The notes under the pieces: model-generated
Told to the model about the DNA's origin: nothing
Seen by the model: the letters and a program-made list of their open reading frames with translations, nothing else
Database searches by the model: none
Shown: one piece after another, positions 1 to 8,577 of the stretch
How positions within the stretch are numbered: the first letter of the stretch is position 1
Layout: every line of letters starts with the position of its first letter
Assembly: GCA_050301795.1 (NCBI GenBank)
Contig: JBNKZU010000043.1
Coordinates: forward strand, 29,328-93,327
Source: JBNKZU01 sp050301795
GTDB taxonomy: Bacteria; Pseudomonadota; Gammaproteobacteria; Thiohalomonadales; Thiohalomonadaceae
Reading direction: 5' to 3'
Length of the DNA stretch: 64,000 nt
Position numbers and translations under genes: made by a program

Positions 1-522
1 GGCCTGTCCACTCAAGGTGGTAACATCGCCATTTAATGTCAATGCGGTTCCAAGCATGTTTCCACCATAGGTACCTGTAACGCTGGATCCGGTGTTTGTG
101 CTACTTTGAATCGTGAATTGTCCATAAAATGGTGAACCACCAACACCATACATATTGACCTCGTGGATCTCTCCATTTAATAGAGAGAGTGCATATTCCA
201 TGGATGAGGAACTGTCGACCCAAATATATTCACTTCCTCGAAGCTCAAAGCTATCAGCAACAACGGTGTATTGCGTCGTCAGCATTAAGCTACCACTCGA
301 ACTGAATGTAAACAGAACCGTATCGCCATTTTGGTAAATCGATCCGTTTTGTGCACTGGAATAGACCATAGTGACTGCCTTGCTCGCAACACCTGCCGGT
401 AAAGTCGTACTGTTCTGGTTTGTTGTTGGTGTCGTGCTTGTCGAACTGCTTTGGTTGCAGCCTGTGATAATTATCAATACCGTAATTATCGTTGCAAAGC
501 TAAGGTGTTTGATGGTGAACAT
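1..522 (-). CDS. Lipoprotein, 3' end beyond the window (partial)
   Basis: The minus strand reads open from an ATG at 522 to the window edge, 174 codons. The start is preceded by an AGGGG ribosome site. The N-terminus is a lipoprotein signal peptide: hydrophobic stretch ATIITVLIII followed by lipobox ITGC at about residues 19-22. A Ser/Thr/Asn-rich linker of about 25 residues (SSSTSTTPTTNQ) follows, then a Gly/Ser/Thr-rich, probably beta-structured domain. I do not recognise a family. It is expected to be lipid-anchored in the envelope. The same plan (lipobox, Ser/Thr linker, beta-rich domain) is seen in the large lipoprotein at 39183. The C-terminus is not in the window. Confidence 0.75.
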   Translation of the reverse strand, partial: MFTIKHLSFATIITVLIIITGCNQSSSTSTTPTTNQNSTTLPAGVASKAVTMVYSSAQNGSIYQNGDTVLFTFSSSGSLMLTTQYTVVADSFELRGSEYIWVDSSSSMEYALSLLNGEIHEVNMYGVGGSPFYGQFTIQSSTNTGSSVTGTYGGNMLGTALTLNGDVTTLSGQA

Positions 523-628
523 ATTTAATCCCCTGACAGTTTTTTGCATAAACTCACATGAACCCGCTTAGATATGGATCTAAGGATTCTGATTAGCGTT
601 TACTTTAATTAGGGTGGGCAATGAAAAC

Positions 629-648
629 ACCCCCCTGAATAGGGGGGA
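629..648. repeat. Hairpin-forming inverted repeat between two lipoprotein genes
   Basis: A perfect 7-bp inverted repeat, CCCCCCT-gaat-AGGGGGG, occupies 630-647. No T-run follows on either strand, so it is not a standard intrinsic terminator. It could end transcription from the minus-strand lipoprotein gene at 734-1024 or act as an operator for the gene starting at 522. Nothing else was found in 523-733. Confidence 0.45.
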
Positions 649-733
649 ATTAGGGGTTAATCGTGTTCGGGAATGGCTCTCTTTGAGATGTATTCAATCG
701 TTAAGCGGGATTGCATCACTCACCACAGATACT

Positions 734-1024
734 CTATTGGTTTGAACTCATCGTTCCACTGATGACAGTGATATCGACACCAAAGATTCGATTAATAAAC
801 CCGACAAACGAAGAGAGGTCATCAGGTGATGAGTCGATTGAGGTAATATCTGCCCCTTCCGGGATCAGCTCCATCGCCCTCTCCTGAGTGTCTCCGCCGG
901 GGATCTTCAGGAAAAGGATATTGAAATTTTCAGCGTGGGTTGAATACATGCTGTTAGTTGTACGGACACCTGAACACCCTGTCAGCGTAATGATAATCCC
1001 CATAAATAGAATCTTTTTGATCAT
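734..1024 (-). CDS. Small lipoprotein of unknown function
   Basis: This 96-residue protein starts at ATG 1024, after a GGAG-like site. MIKKILFMGIIITLTGC is a typical lipoprotein signal peptide with lipobox LTGC at residues 14-17. The mature part holds short hydrophobic stretches (FNILFLKIPGG; GFINRIFGVDITVISG) reminiscent of small TRL-like envelope lipoproteins, but I cannot assign the family with certainty. It is encoded alone, between a lipoprotein gene on the same strand and the divergent barrel operon that begins at 1213. No function is inferred beyond envelope anchoring. Confidence 0.7.
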   Translation of the reverse strand: MIKKILFMGIIITLTGCSGVRTTNSMYSTHAENFNILFLKIPGGDTQERAMELIPEGADITSIDSSPDDLSSFVGFINRIFGVDITVISGTMSSNQ

Positions 1025-1138
1025 TGGTATCTCCTGATAATCGTATTTCTTATGTAGATGTTCGGCATATTATCACCTCAAAAAGGGACTTGCCTGTGAA
1101 CAATCTTTTATTCTGGGTTATTGCCGTCTGAAATAGAG

Positions 1139-1148
1139 ACCGTTCATC
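1139..1148 (+). promoter_or_regulatory. Candidate AlgR/LytTR-type binding site
   Basis: The 10-mer ACCGTTCATC fits the half-site known for AlgR-like LytTR regulators (CCGTTCGTC core, one difference). It lies 65 bp before the first gene of the operon that itself ends with a LytTR regulator gene (7781-8530), so autoregulation is plausible. Only one convincing half-site is visible. The next GTCAT-like element at about 1158 is weak. Confidence 0.35.
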
Positions 1149-1212
1149 CGACTATTTGTCATTTCATCTCAAATCGATAGAGCCTGGTTGGTTGACTTGC
1201 TATTTTGTGAGC

Positions 1213-2250
1213 ATGAAAAAATATCATTACAAATTCTGGATTGCGCTTTTTCTGCTTGCTGGTGTTCATTCTCAGATCATCGCAGTGGAGTATAGCTATA
1301 CACCATCACCGATTATTGCCTACTCCCCAACAGATGGCTCCATTCTCGGTGGCGCACTCTTTTATCATCCAAGAGATCCGGTAGCAAAAGGGACGACGAT
1401 GGGGCTACAGTTTGCCGCAAATAAACATCAGGATGGGATGTTTATCTTTGAGTATCAGCAATTCTCAAGATTATCAGAGCTCAGTTTTGGTCTCGAAAGT
1501 AGTTTTAGTTCATTTCGTTATTACGATTATGGCTCAGGAAACCAGACCAGTGCCGATAGCTTCCAAATTGTGGAGGGTTCAAACTTTGAGATAAAGCCTC
1601 AACTCAAGATCCCCGGATTTGCAGAGAGTATCTGGATTGCATTTATCAACTATCGCAGCCGTACTGAGGACGCTGTTGATGGTAACCCCTCACTACAGCT
1701 CTCCCCGGAATCTTCTCGTTATTCAGTTGGTATCAGACAAGAGTTTGATCAACGAAACGATCACTTAAATCCCACTAAGGGTACCTATCTGGCATGGGAG
1801 GTCTCTGTGCTCCCCGAGCAGGACGGTGCTAACAAACAGGTCAGCAATATCGAATTTGAATACCGCTTCTTTATGCCAATCACAAATGATCTATCCAGTG
1901 CGACCCGTTTCAGTGCGGGCGCCTTTAGTGATGATCCCGGATATCTGTTTCGATATGGCCTGGGTGGTGAAAATGGGTTGAGAGGCTTTTACGCAAATCG
2001 CTTTAGTGGTGATCACTACTATCTGCTACAGCAGGAGTTTCGATTTCCTTTATGGAAAATCATCAGTGGTACCGTATTTGTCGAGGCGGGTGATGTCTCC
2101 TACGGAGCATTGGATAACATGCGAACCGCGACAGGTGTGGGATTACGTTTTGGACTGCCACCCGATTTCAGAATGAAACTGCGGTTTGATTTTGGTGTGG
2201 ATGATGAAGGTGAGACGGCTATGTTTGTAAATTTTGGACAGTTCTTTTAG
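1213..2250 (+). CDS. Omp85/BamA-type outer-membrane beta-barrel protein
   Basis: The likely start is the ATG at 1213, not the upstream in-frame one at 1156. From 1213 the protein begins with a clean Sec signal peptide (MKKYHYKFWIALFLLAGVHS) and is 345 residues long. The mature protein has no POTRA domains and is almost entirely alternating beta strands. It carries the surface-antigen (PF01103-like) hallmark GLGGENGLRGF at about residues 255-265, equivalent to the RGF loop-6 motif of Omp85 proteins, and ends in a C-terminal FGQFF, a typical barrel end signal. It is the first gene of an eight-gene operon with a LolD/FtsX-type ABC system and a LolA-like carrier. I infer the outer-membrane component of an export or lipid/lipoprotein delivery machine; the substrate is unknown. 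Confidence 0.75.
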   Translation: MKKYHYKFWIALFLLAGVHSQIIAVEYSYTPSPIIAYSPTDGSILGGALFYHPRDPVAKGTTMGLQFAANKHQDGMFIFEYQQFSRLSELSFGLESSFSSFRYYDYGSGNQTSADSFQIVEGSNFEIKPQLKIPGFAESIWIAFINYRSRTEDAVDGNPSLQLSPESSRYSVGIRQEFDQRNDHLNPTKGTYLAWEVSVLPEQDGANKQVSNIEFEYRFFMPITNDLSSATRFSAGAFSDDPGYLFRYGLGGENGLRGFYANRFSGDHYYLLQQEFRFPLWKIISGTVFVEAGDVSYGALDNMRTATGVGLRFGLPPDFRMKLRFDFGVDDEGETAMFVNFGQFF

Positions 2251-2256
2251 GAGAAT

Positions 2257-2895
2257 ATGATGAAAAAAGCACTATTGATAGTATTAACCATATTCATGAC
2301 TCAGTCGGCATACGCCATGAATGAACAACAGTTTCAGGCGATGATTAAACGCTATGTTGAGGCGCTTGATGGTAATCATCAGTCACGTGATGATGTAAAG
2401 CAGATGCTAGGCGCGATCATCGAAGAGGATAAGAGTGATGCGATAGCACATGTCTTTTATGGTAGTACGATGACCCTTGAAGGCCGTGATGCATGGATGC
2501 CTTGGAATAAAATGGGTCTTACCGAAAAAGGGATGGATATCATGGATAGAGCATTAAAGATGAGTAAGGGAAATGATGAAATACCCTCCTTCTTAAATCG
2601 TGCAATAGAGATGGAGGTAAAAACGCTTTGTGCATTTACCTTTACTCAGGTTCCAAAGATGTTTGGGCGATTTGAACAGGGTATTGAACTGTTTGACGAG
2701 ATAAGACTCGATCCTCGATATCGCCAGTTTACCGATCTTCAAAAAGCACAGTTTCTTTTCTATCGGGCAAAGGCTGCGGCGAGCAACGACCATCTTGTTG
2801 ATGCAAAAAATTATTATCAAAAGGTGATTCGCATGAACGTCAGTGAGAAATTAAGCAAGCAATCTAATGAAGAATTAGAAAGACTATCACTATGA
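2257..2895 (+). CDS. Periplasmic TPR-like helical protein
   Basis: The 212-residue product begins MMKKALLIVLTIFMTQSAYA, a Sec signal peptide with an AYA cleavage site. A good ribosome site (AGGAG) lies before the tandem ATGs. The mature part is helical. A region near residues 160-200 (FLFYRAKAAASNDHLVDAKN) resembles TPR helices. The stop codon overlaps the start of the ABC ATPase gene (ATGA), indicating translational coupling. In this operon it probably works as a periplasmic adaptor or scaffold. No enzymatic motif is visible. Confidence 0.6.
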   Translation: MMKKALLIVLTIFMTQSAYAMNEQQFQAMIKRYVEALDGNHQSRDDVKQMLGAIIEEDKSDAIAHVFYGSTMTLEGRDAWMPWNKMGLTEKGMDIMDRALKMSKGNDEIPSFLNRAIEMEVKTLCAFTFTQVPKMFGRFEQGIELFDEIRLDPRYRQFTDLQKAQFLFYRAKAAASNDHLVDAKNYYQKVIRMNVSEKLSKQSNEELERLSL

Positions 2896-3563
2896 ACGAT
2901 TTAATGGTTTTAAACGACGTAACCAAGACCTATCACTTGGGAGATACTAAGGTTCAGGCCTTAAAAGGGATCAACCTGACGATACCCTATGGTGAATTTG
3001 CAGCGATTGGTGGCCCCTCAGGAAGTGGTAAAAGTACACTGCTAAATATCTGTGGATTAATCGATAGCGCAGATGGTGGTCGTTACACCCTTGAGGGACG
3101 TACAGTTTCCAACCTGAGTGAAGATGATCTAACCAAAGTTCGACGTGAACGCCTTGGTTTTATCTTTCAAAGCTTTAATCTGATTCCGGTGATGTCTGCT
3201 CGTGAAAATGTGGAGTATCCACTGCTGCTTACCGGTATGGATAAGCAGAGCCGAAAACAGACCGTTGATGCGATTATCGAGAAGGTTGGGCTGGCTCCGT
3301 ACGCACATCATCTTCCCGATAAGCTCTCCGGTGGTCAGCGGCAACGTGTGGCTATTGCGCGGGCACTGGTAAAAAGACCTGCGTTGGTGATCGCTGATGA
3401 GCCAACGGCAAACCTGGATACTAAAACGGCAACCCAGATAATTGACCTGATGCATGAGCTTGGATCAGAGCATAAAACAACATTTATTATTGCCACACAC
3501 GATGAACGAATGGTTGAGCGTTGTCACCGTAGTTATCATCTTGTCGATGGAGAGATCTCATGA
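2892..3563 (+). CDS. LolD/MacB-type ABC transporter ATP-binding protein
   Basis: At 223 residues it has the usual length of a LolD/MacB-family nucleotide-binding subunit. Visible motifs are Walker A GPSGSGKST near residues 41-49, Q-loop FIFQSFNLIPVMSA, signature LSGGQRQR, Walker B ALVIADEPTAN, and the switch histidine in IATHDE. The QSFNLIP sequence after the Q-loop is characteristic of the LolD/MacB/FtsE branch that drives mechanotransmission rather than substrate passage through the membrane. It overlaps both neighbours by ATGA junctions and is surely co-translated with the permease at 3560. Confidence 0.9.
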   Translation: MNDLMVLNDVTKTYHLGDTKVQALKGINLTIPYGEFAAIGGPSGSGKSTLLNICGLIDSADGGRYTLEGRTVSNLSEDDLTKVRRERLGFIFQSFNLIPVMSARENVEYPLLLTGMDKQSRKQTVDAIIEKVGLAPYAHHLPDKLSGGQRQRVAIARALVKRPALVIADEPTANLDTKTATQIIDLMHELGSEHKTTFIIATHDERMVERCHRSYHLVDGEIS

Positions 3564-4777
3564 ACTGGATTCTATTTGCAATTAAGAATGTATTTAGAAA
3601 TAGTCGTCGCGCATTTATTACGATTATTATCACAGCGATCGGAACAGCAGCCATAATGACCGCAGGTGGGTTTGCACTGTTTACCTATGAAGGGTTAGAG
3701 GAGATGTCTACTCGTGATAGTGGACATATCATTATTGGGCATAAAGACTACTTCACCAAAGAGGAAGAGACGCCACTTGAGCTAGGGCTTGAAGGCTACC
3801 AAACCATTTTGGATAAGGCCGATAAAGATGAACGGGTTCGCAAGGTGTTACCAAGAGTGGCGATATCCGGGTTAATCAGTAACGGTGATAAATCCGCAAT
3901 ATTTATGGGGACAGGTATTGACCCTGAAGAGTTTGTTATCAAGGGGTTTACAATTACGATTAATTCAGGGAGTCGTTTAAGCCGTAACCCAGACCCTGAT
4001 AAAGACCCGGAAGTGATGGTCGCCTCAGATCTAGCAAGGATCATGAAGGTCAAGATCGGTAGTTATCTAACTGTAATGAGCACAACCAGCGATGGCGTAC
4101 TCAATGCGATCGATGTGCAGGTTAGTGGTATCTTTACCACAGGTGTGCCTGAGGTTGATAAGCGTATGATTCTAACCAACCTGACCACCGCACAGGATCT
4201 GTTAACAAGCGACAAAGTCAGTTCATTGCACGTCTATCTATATGAAACGGCCGATACAGCATCTATGCTGCAAAAGATTAAAACCCAATATCCAGATTTG
4301 AGTTATGAGACTTGGCTGGATCAAGCCTTCTTCTATGTGAAGGTTAAGAATCTCTATAATCGTATCTTTGGAATGTTGGGGATCATTATTGTGATTATGG
4401 TTTTCTTTTCGGTCTCGAATACGATGTCGATGGTTGTCATTGAGCGTACTCGTGAGATCGGAACGCAAGCAGCCATGGGAACCTACCCTTTGGAAATTGT
4501 TCGTAACTTCTCATTGGAGTCACTCGTTATCGCTGTTGTTGGATCCTCGATTGGACTGATGATTGCCGGGGCTGTGAGTATTACACTGAGTTTTGCAGGC
4601 ATTGAGATGCCACCACCTCCAGGGCGTTCGGATGGCTATCCTTTAATAGTCTACTTTTCGCCTGAATTAGCAATGATTACTGTCCCGCTTTTGATTACAG
4701 TGTGTGTTATTGCCGCATGGGTCGCAGCGCGGCGTGGTGTCAAGAAACCAATCGTAGAGGCATTGGCTCATGTATAG
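3560..4777 (+). CDS. FtsX/MacB-type ABC permease
   Basis: The 405-residue protein has the MacB/LolE topology. One N-terminal membrane helix lies at about residues 17-36, followed by a large periplasmic (MacB_PCD-like) domain at about 37-270. Three C-terminal helices lie near 273-297, 318-345 and 372-393. The conserved cytoplasmic loop VIERTREIGTQAAMG after TM2 is diagnostic of FtsX-like permeases and contacts the ATPase. It pairs with the ATPase at 2892. With a LolA-like protein encoded directly downstream, it likely extracts a lipid-modified or hydrophobic cargo from the inner membrane. It is one polypeptide, so the functional unit is probably a homodimer. Confidence 0.88.
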   Translation: MNWILFAIKNVFRNSRRAFITIIITAIGTAAIMTAGGFALFTYEGLEEMSTRDSGHIIIGHKDYFTKEEETPLELGLEGYQTILDKADKDERVRKVLPRVAISGLISNGDKSAIFMGTGIDPEEFVIKGFTITINSGSRLSRNPDPDKDPEVMVASDLARIMKVKIGSYLTVMSTTSDGVLNAIDVQVSGIFTTGVPEVDKRMILTNLTTAQDLLTSDKVSSLHVYLYETADTASMLQKIKTQYPDLSYETWLDQAFFYVKVKNLYNRIFGMLGIIIVIMVFFSVSNTMSMVVIERTREIGTQAAMGTYPLEIVRNFSLESLVIAVVGSSIGLMIAGAVSITLSFAGIEMPPPPGRSDGYPLIVYFSPELAMITVPLLITVCVIAAWVAARRGVKKPIVEALAHV

Positions 4778-5531
4778 GCTATTCAATATCAAGCTTCAGA
4801 AAAAAGTACTGTTTGTATGGATACTGCTGCTGTCACCACTCTCTTTCGCCTACGATGCAACCGAAATACTTGAGAAGGCAGACCGCTTTCGATTGCCAAT
4901 ATCGACAGCAAAGGTCGTAACAGAGATCTCGCTGTATAAAAACGATAAGCTTGATAAAACAAGGCTATACCATGTCTATATGAAACCAGGGCAACGCTCT
5001 TTAGTTCTCTTTAAATCATCGATAGAACTGGGACAGAAGGTGTTGATGCTTAAAGAGAAGTTCTGGTTGGTGATGCCAAAGAGTCGAAGACCTATCCGTA
5101 TTACACCAATGCAGAAACTCCTGGGTGAGGCATCAACGGGTGATATTGCCACGATGACATGGAGTGAGTACTACAAGGGTGAGATTATTTCGGATTCGGA
5201 TAATAATAACGGAACGGATGCAATCCATCTGTCACTACAGAGTCAGAGTAGTGCAGCGACCTATGCGCGAATTGAGCTTTGGGTTGATAAGAGCAATTTT
5301 GCACCGATTGCCGCAGACCTATATGTACAATCGGGAAAGCTCGCCAAACAGGCGATCTACAACATTGGCCTTCGTGATGGTCAGCACCAGGTTGTTGGTA
5401 TGGTTTTACTTGATCAGATCCAGAAGAATCGAAAAACTGTTGTCAAAACACTCAGTGTTGAAGCAACGACAATTCCCGGTAAATACTACAATCCACAGTT
5501 TCTTGCCAGAAATGCTGAACTCGATATCTGA
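4770..5531 (+). CDS. LolA-like outer membrane lipoprotein-sorting protein
   Basis: The 253-residue protein has an N-terminal signal sequence (hydrophobic FVWILLLSPLSFA, cleavage before YDA). The body matches the LolA-like fold class often annotated as outer membrane lipoprotein-sorting protein (PF17131-like): repeated beta strands forming a half-barrel, with the conserved segment WLVMPKSRRPIRI followed by a GD...TWSEYY region. A second member of the class occurs at 15793. Its start overlaps the permease gene by 8 bp. By analogy with LolA it probably ferries a hydrophobic cargo between the inner-membrane ABC system and an outer-membrane barrel. The cargo is not known. Confidence 0.75.
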   Translation: MYRLFNIKLQKKVLFVWILLLSPLSFAYDATEILEKADRFRLPISTAKVVTEISLYKNDKLDKTRLYHVYMKPGQRSLVLFKSSIELGQKVLMLKEKFWLVMPKSRRPIRITPMQKLLGEASTGDIATMTWSEYYKGEIISDSDNNNGTDAIHLSLQSQSSAATYARIELWVDKSNFAPIAADLYVQSGKLAKQAIYNIGLRDGQHQVVGMVLLDQIQKNRKTVVKTLSVEATTIPGKYYNPQFLARNAELDI

Positions 5532-6742
5532 TGCGTAAACTTCTCTTGATGCTACTGGTTGCAGGGTCATCCGTTGCAACAGCAGATGGTAATCTATCCT
5601 TTGAGATTACCCCCAGTGGTTATAGTCACGATTCTGATCGCTACTTCTCACTTGGGACTGCTCCGACATGGCAGAATCGTCTCGACGAGTCATTAAATCT
5701 GCAATGGCAGTATGAGGGGCTTTCACTACTGACCGGTGCCGAATTACAGCAACTACGAGATGAGGATGATACCGCAAAGGGTTATCTCTATGAGTTGTTC
5801 TATGATTTCTCGTTGGCATCGATTGATTTCTCTGTAGGCAAAAAACGGATCGGAATGGGTGTCGGTTATGCTTATCGCCCACTCGATATGATTCAAAAAG
5901 AGCAGCGACAGGCCTTGAATGTGACTGATATCGACGGTGTACCACTCATCTCTGCCGCCAGATTTACTGAAACCGGAATGGTTAGTCTCTTATATGTTAA
6001 TCATCTTCAGGTGAATGAAGAATTAACCTCAAGCGGAGATGAAGAGTGGGCGGTTAGAGGCTATAACCTCATCAACGATCTCGATCTACAATGGCTATTG
6101 CATCACGATAGTCAACGAAAAACCTCTGGCGCAGTTGGGTTCTCCTGGGTTAGTGGTGAAGCTTTTGAGCTGCATGGTTCCATCCGAATACAGGGGGAGT
6201 ATCAAGCAGAGCCAGCATACCTGTATAACCCGATATCGATGACGTTTGATGCAAGTCCAAATATTGAACAGCATGGTGTCGTTGCCCTATTGGGGATGAC
6301 ATGGACATCGAGAAACGGTCTCTCGGTAATCGTCGAATATTGGCAGGATTCAATGGCTCCGGACAAGTCGTTTTGGGAGGGCGTGATTTCAGATTTAAGC
6401 TATGTAAGAAGCGGTGGTGCAGTGACAATTCAGAATGCGAAACAGCTTTCGACACTTGCTAATCGTATTGAATATGGCTTTGATCAAAGTAATCTTGTAC
6501 AAAAGAGTCTCTTTGTTCGCTGTGCCTATGATGGTGATTGGGCTGATCCCTCCATTGATGTCACACTCTACCCGGACGATATGGGATACACATTAACACT
6601 CAGAGCAGAGCGTGAATTCTATCAAAGCCAGAATATTGAATTTGGAATGCGAGTGCTAGGTGGTGGCAGAGACTCATTAATGGGAAATATCGGCGAGGAT
6701 CAACAGGCGTATATTACATGGGAGTACACGATTGGAATTTAA
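5531..6742 (+). CDS. Predicted outer-membrane beta-barrel protein, unknown family
   Basis: The 403-residue product starts with a Sec signal peptide (MRKLLLMLLVAGSSVATA) and then shows alternating amphipathic strands through to a C-terminal strand (AYITWEYTIGI), consistent with a 14-18-strand barrel. The segment VGKKRIGMGVGYAYRPLDMI parallels the conserved GRQ-x-VWGKSD...D-x-INPI segment of the DUF1302-like barrel at 14395. The two proteins occupy the same position next to a LolA-like carrier. The ATG overlaps the previous stop (TGATG). I infer an outer-membrane partner of the carrier at 4770. Confidence 0.6.
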   Translation: MRKLLLMLLVAGSSVATADGNLSFEITPSGYSHDSDRYFSLGTAPTWQNRLDESLNLQWQYEGLSLLTGAELQQLRDEDDTAKGYLYELFYDFSLASIDFSVGKKRIGMGVGYAYRPLDMIQKEQRQALNVTDIDGVPLISAARFTETGMVSLLYVNHLQVNEELTSSGDEEWAVRGYNLINDLDLQWLLHHDSQRKTSGAVGFSWVSGEAFELHGSIRIQGEYQAEPAYLYNPISMTFDASPNIEQHGVVALLGMTWTSRNGLSVIVEYWQDSMAPDKSFWEGVISDLSYVRSGGAVTIQNAKQLSTLANRIEYGFDQSNLVQKSLFVRCAYDGDWADPSIDVTLYPDDMGYTLTLRAEREFYQSQNIEFGMRVLGGGRDSLMGNIGEDQQAYITWEYTIGI

Positions 6743-7778
6743 TTTTAACGAAAGATTAAATGCACTCTCTGTGCAGTTGCTTAGTGTCTTTGTGATCTGC
6801 ACATTTATTGGCCTTTTTTTAAGTGCGATTACCTATGGCAGCGAGGAGGATAATCTCTTTATCAATCTTGGAGTTTCGTACTGTATCGGCTATAGCTCAT
6901 GGTTATTTGAATCGATTCTGGACAGGACACAATGGATTCAATCATTTCTGCTTCGAATCATTATGGCAATCGTTTTAGGCTCTGTTATCGGCGGCTATCT
7001 TGGAAATGTCATCTTTTTAAGTGACATGGAAAACCACATTGATATGGAAGGGCAATATATCCGTATCATCATTCTTGGCCTGTTCTTCTCTGGGTTTGCT
7101 TTTTATATCATTTACAGTCAGATCTCGCTTTATCAGCGCAGGGAGCAGCTTGCTGATGAACGTCGCAAGATTGCAGAGCAGGAACAACTTCTTGCACAAA
7201 GTCGGCTTGTTAATCTGCAAGCGCAGATCGAGCCACACTTTTTATTTAATACGATGGCAAATATTCATAGTCGTATTGAGAGCAGCCCCAATGATGCAAA
7301 GGTTATGCTTGAACACCTTACCCAGTTACTCAGGGCAAGAATCAACAATGACCAGCAGTTTAGTCATGTTGCTGAAGAGGTGTCTGTTATTGAACACTAT
7401 CTTGCAATTCAATCCCTACGCCTTGGCGAGCGGTTGAGTTATCAAATTACAGTCGCACAAGGGGTAGAAAAGAGCGAGATCCCGCCACTTATTATTCAAC
7501 CCCTTGTTGAAAACGCAATTACACACGGTATCGAACAATCGGTTAAAGGCGGACGGGTTTCAATAGTGATCAGTAGCGATGCGGATCAGCTCATCATTAC
7601 CGTGAGTGATAATGGGGTAGGGATTGGCAATAGCGAACGACAGGGTGCAGGTATTGCACTAAATAACATACGTCAGCGCTTACATGCTCTCTACGGGAAT
7701 AACGCAATGCTTACGTTAACCGACAATAATGCCGGAGAGACAGAAGCAAAGATCTCAATACCGATGGAGTCTATCTAA
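6732..7778 (+). CDS. LytS/YehU-type sensor histidine kinase
   Basis: The TTG start at 6732 overlaps the preceding gene by 11 bp and has a GGGAG ribosome site eight bases upstream. The 348-residue protein has four predicted membrane helices in the first 135 residues, a short coiled linker (ADERRKIAEQEQLLAQSRL), then the His_kinase (PF06580) phospho-acceptor LQAQIEPHFLFNTMANI. An HATPase domain follows, with N-box LVENAITHGIEQ and G-box DNGVGIG. This is the FimS/LytS/YehU class, with no periplasmic sensor domain, so it probably senses the membrane or the transporter. It pairs with the LytTR regulator immediately downstream. Confidence 0.88.
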   Translation: MEFNFNERLNALSVQLLSVFVICTFIGLFLSAITYGSEEDNLFINLGVSYCIGYSSWLFESILDRTQWIQSFLLRIIMAIVLGSVIGGYLGNVIFLSDMENHIDMEGQYIRIIILGLFFSGFAFYIIYSQISLYQRREQLADERRKIAEQEQLLAQSRLVNLQAQIEPHFLFNTMANIHSRIESSPNDAKVMLEHLTQLLRARINNDQQFSHVAEEVSVIEHYLAIQSLRLGERLSYQITVAQGVEKSEIPPLIIQPLVENAITHGIEQSVKGGRVSIVISSDADQLIITVSDNGVGIGNSERQGAGIALNNIRQRLHALYGNNAMLTLTDNNAGETEAKISIPMESI

Positions 7779-7780
7779 TC

Positions 7781-8530
7781 ATGCGGGCAGTTGTGGTTGA
7801 TGACGAGCCTGAATTGAGGCAACAACTCGTAAAGATGCTTTCAAAGTTCTGGAGCGATCTGGATGTGGTCGCAGAGGTCGGTGATGGTCTTTCTGCGATA
7901 GAGGTGATCGAACAGCAGCGGCCTGATATCGCATTTCTTGATATCCAGATGCCTGGAAAGAGTGGCCTAGAGGTCGCAAAAGCGGTTGCAGGCAAGACCA
8001 GAGTGGTATTTGTAACTGCCTATAATCAATATGCAGTTGATGCGTTTGAACGAGAGGCGGTTGATTATCTTCTTAAACCGGTTTCTGAGCAGCGGTTAGT
8101 ACAGGCGATAGAACGAATCAAGCGGTCATTACAAAATCCGGTGCTGGATATCCAGACACAGTTACAATCATTGGCAGCAGAACTTGCTAAACAGCAGGCG
8201 TTAACATCTTTAAAATGGATTCGAGCATCAAAAGGTGAAGTGACACACTTAATCCATATCGAGGATGTGCTCTTTTTTCATGCCGAGGATAAATACACCA
8301 CAGTGGTTACTCAGGAGGGTGAGTTCTTAATCCGAAAGCCGATCAAGGAGCTTGAAGATGAGTTGAGACCGGAGCACTTCTGGCGTATTCATCGAAGTAC
8401 GATTGTGAATGTTTCAAAGATTGCCAGTAGCCATCGTGAAATCAGTGGCGGCTTTATCCTGAAGATCGTCAACAGCCCTCATAAACTTAAGGTCAGTCGT
8501 AACTACGCCTATCTCTTTAAGCAGATGTGA
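7781..8530 (+). CDS. LytTR-family response regulator
   Basis: The 249-residue protein has a receiver domain with an acidic pocket (DDE at 7-9), the phospho-acceptor Asp54 in FLDIQMPG, and the conserved Lys in LLKP near residue 99. Residues about 145-249 form a LytTR DNA-binding domain (IEDVLFFHAEDKYTTV; HRSTIVNVSKI). This is AlgR/LytR-type architecture. It sits two bases after the kinase gene, and the operon ends 5 bp later in a strong terminator. An AlgR-like half-site before the operon (1139-1148) suggests self-control of the envelope export genes. Confidence 0.9.
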   Translation: MRAVVVDDEPELRQQLVKMLSKFWSDLDVVAEVGDGLSAIEVIEQQRPDIAFLDIQMPGKSGLEVAKAVAGKTRVVFVTAYNQYAVDAFEREAVDYLLKPVSEQRLVQAIERIKRSLQNPVLDIQTQLQSLAAELAKQQALTSLKWIRASKGEVTHLIHIEDVLFFHAEDKYTTVVTQEGEFLIRKPIKELEDELRPEHFWRIHRSTIVNVSKIASSHREISGGFILKIVNSPHKLKVSRNYAYLFKQM

Positions 8531-8535
8531 GGCAT

Positions 8536-8565
8536 AAAAAAAACCACCTTTCGGTGGTTTTTTTA
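8536..8565 (+). terminator. Bidirectional intrinsic terminator
   Basis: AAACCACC-tttc-GGTGGTTT forms a stem with an A-run before and a T-run after, so it can stop transcription on both strands. It serves the operon ending at 8530 and the convergent gene ending at 8578. Confidence 0.9.
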
Positions 8566-8577
8566 TTTGAACCTGGA

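Noticed and set aside
155..571. Plus-strand open frames at 155-337 and 371-571
   Set aside because: They lie opposite the minus-strand lipoprotein gene, which has a lipobox, a ribosome site and a sensible beta-rich product.
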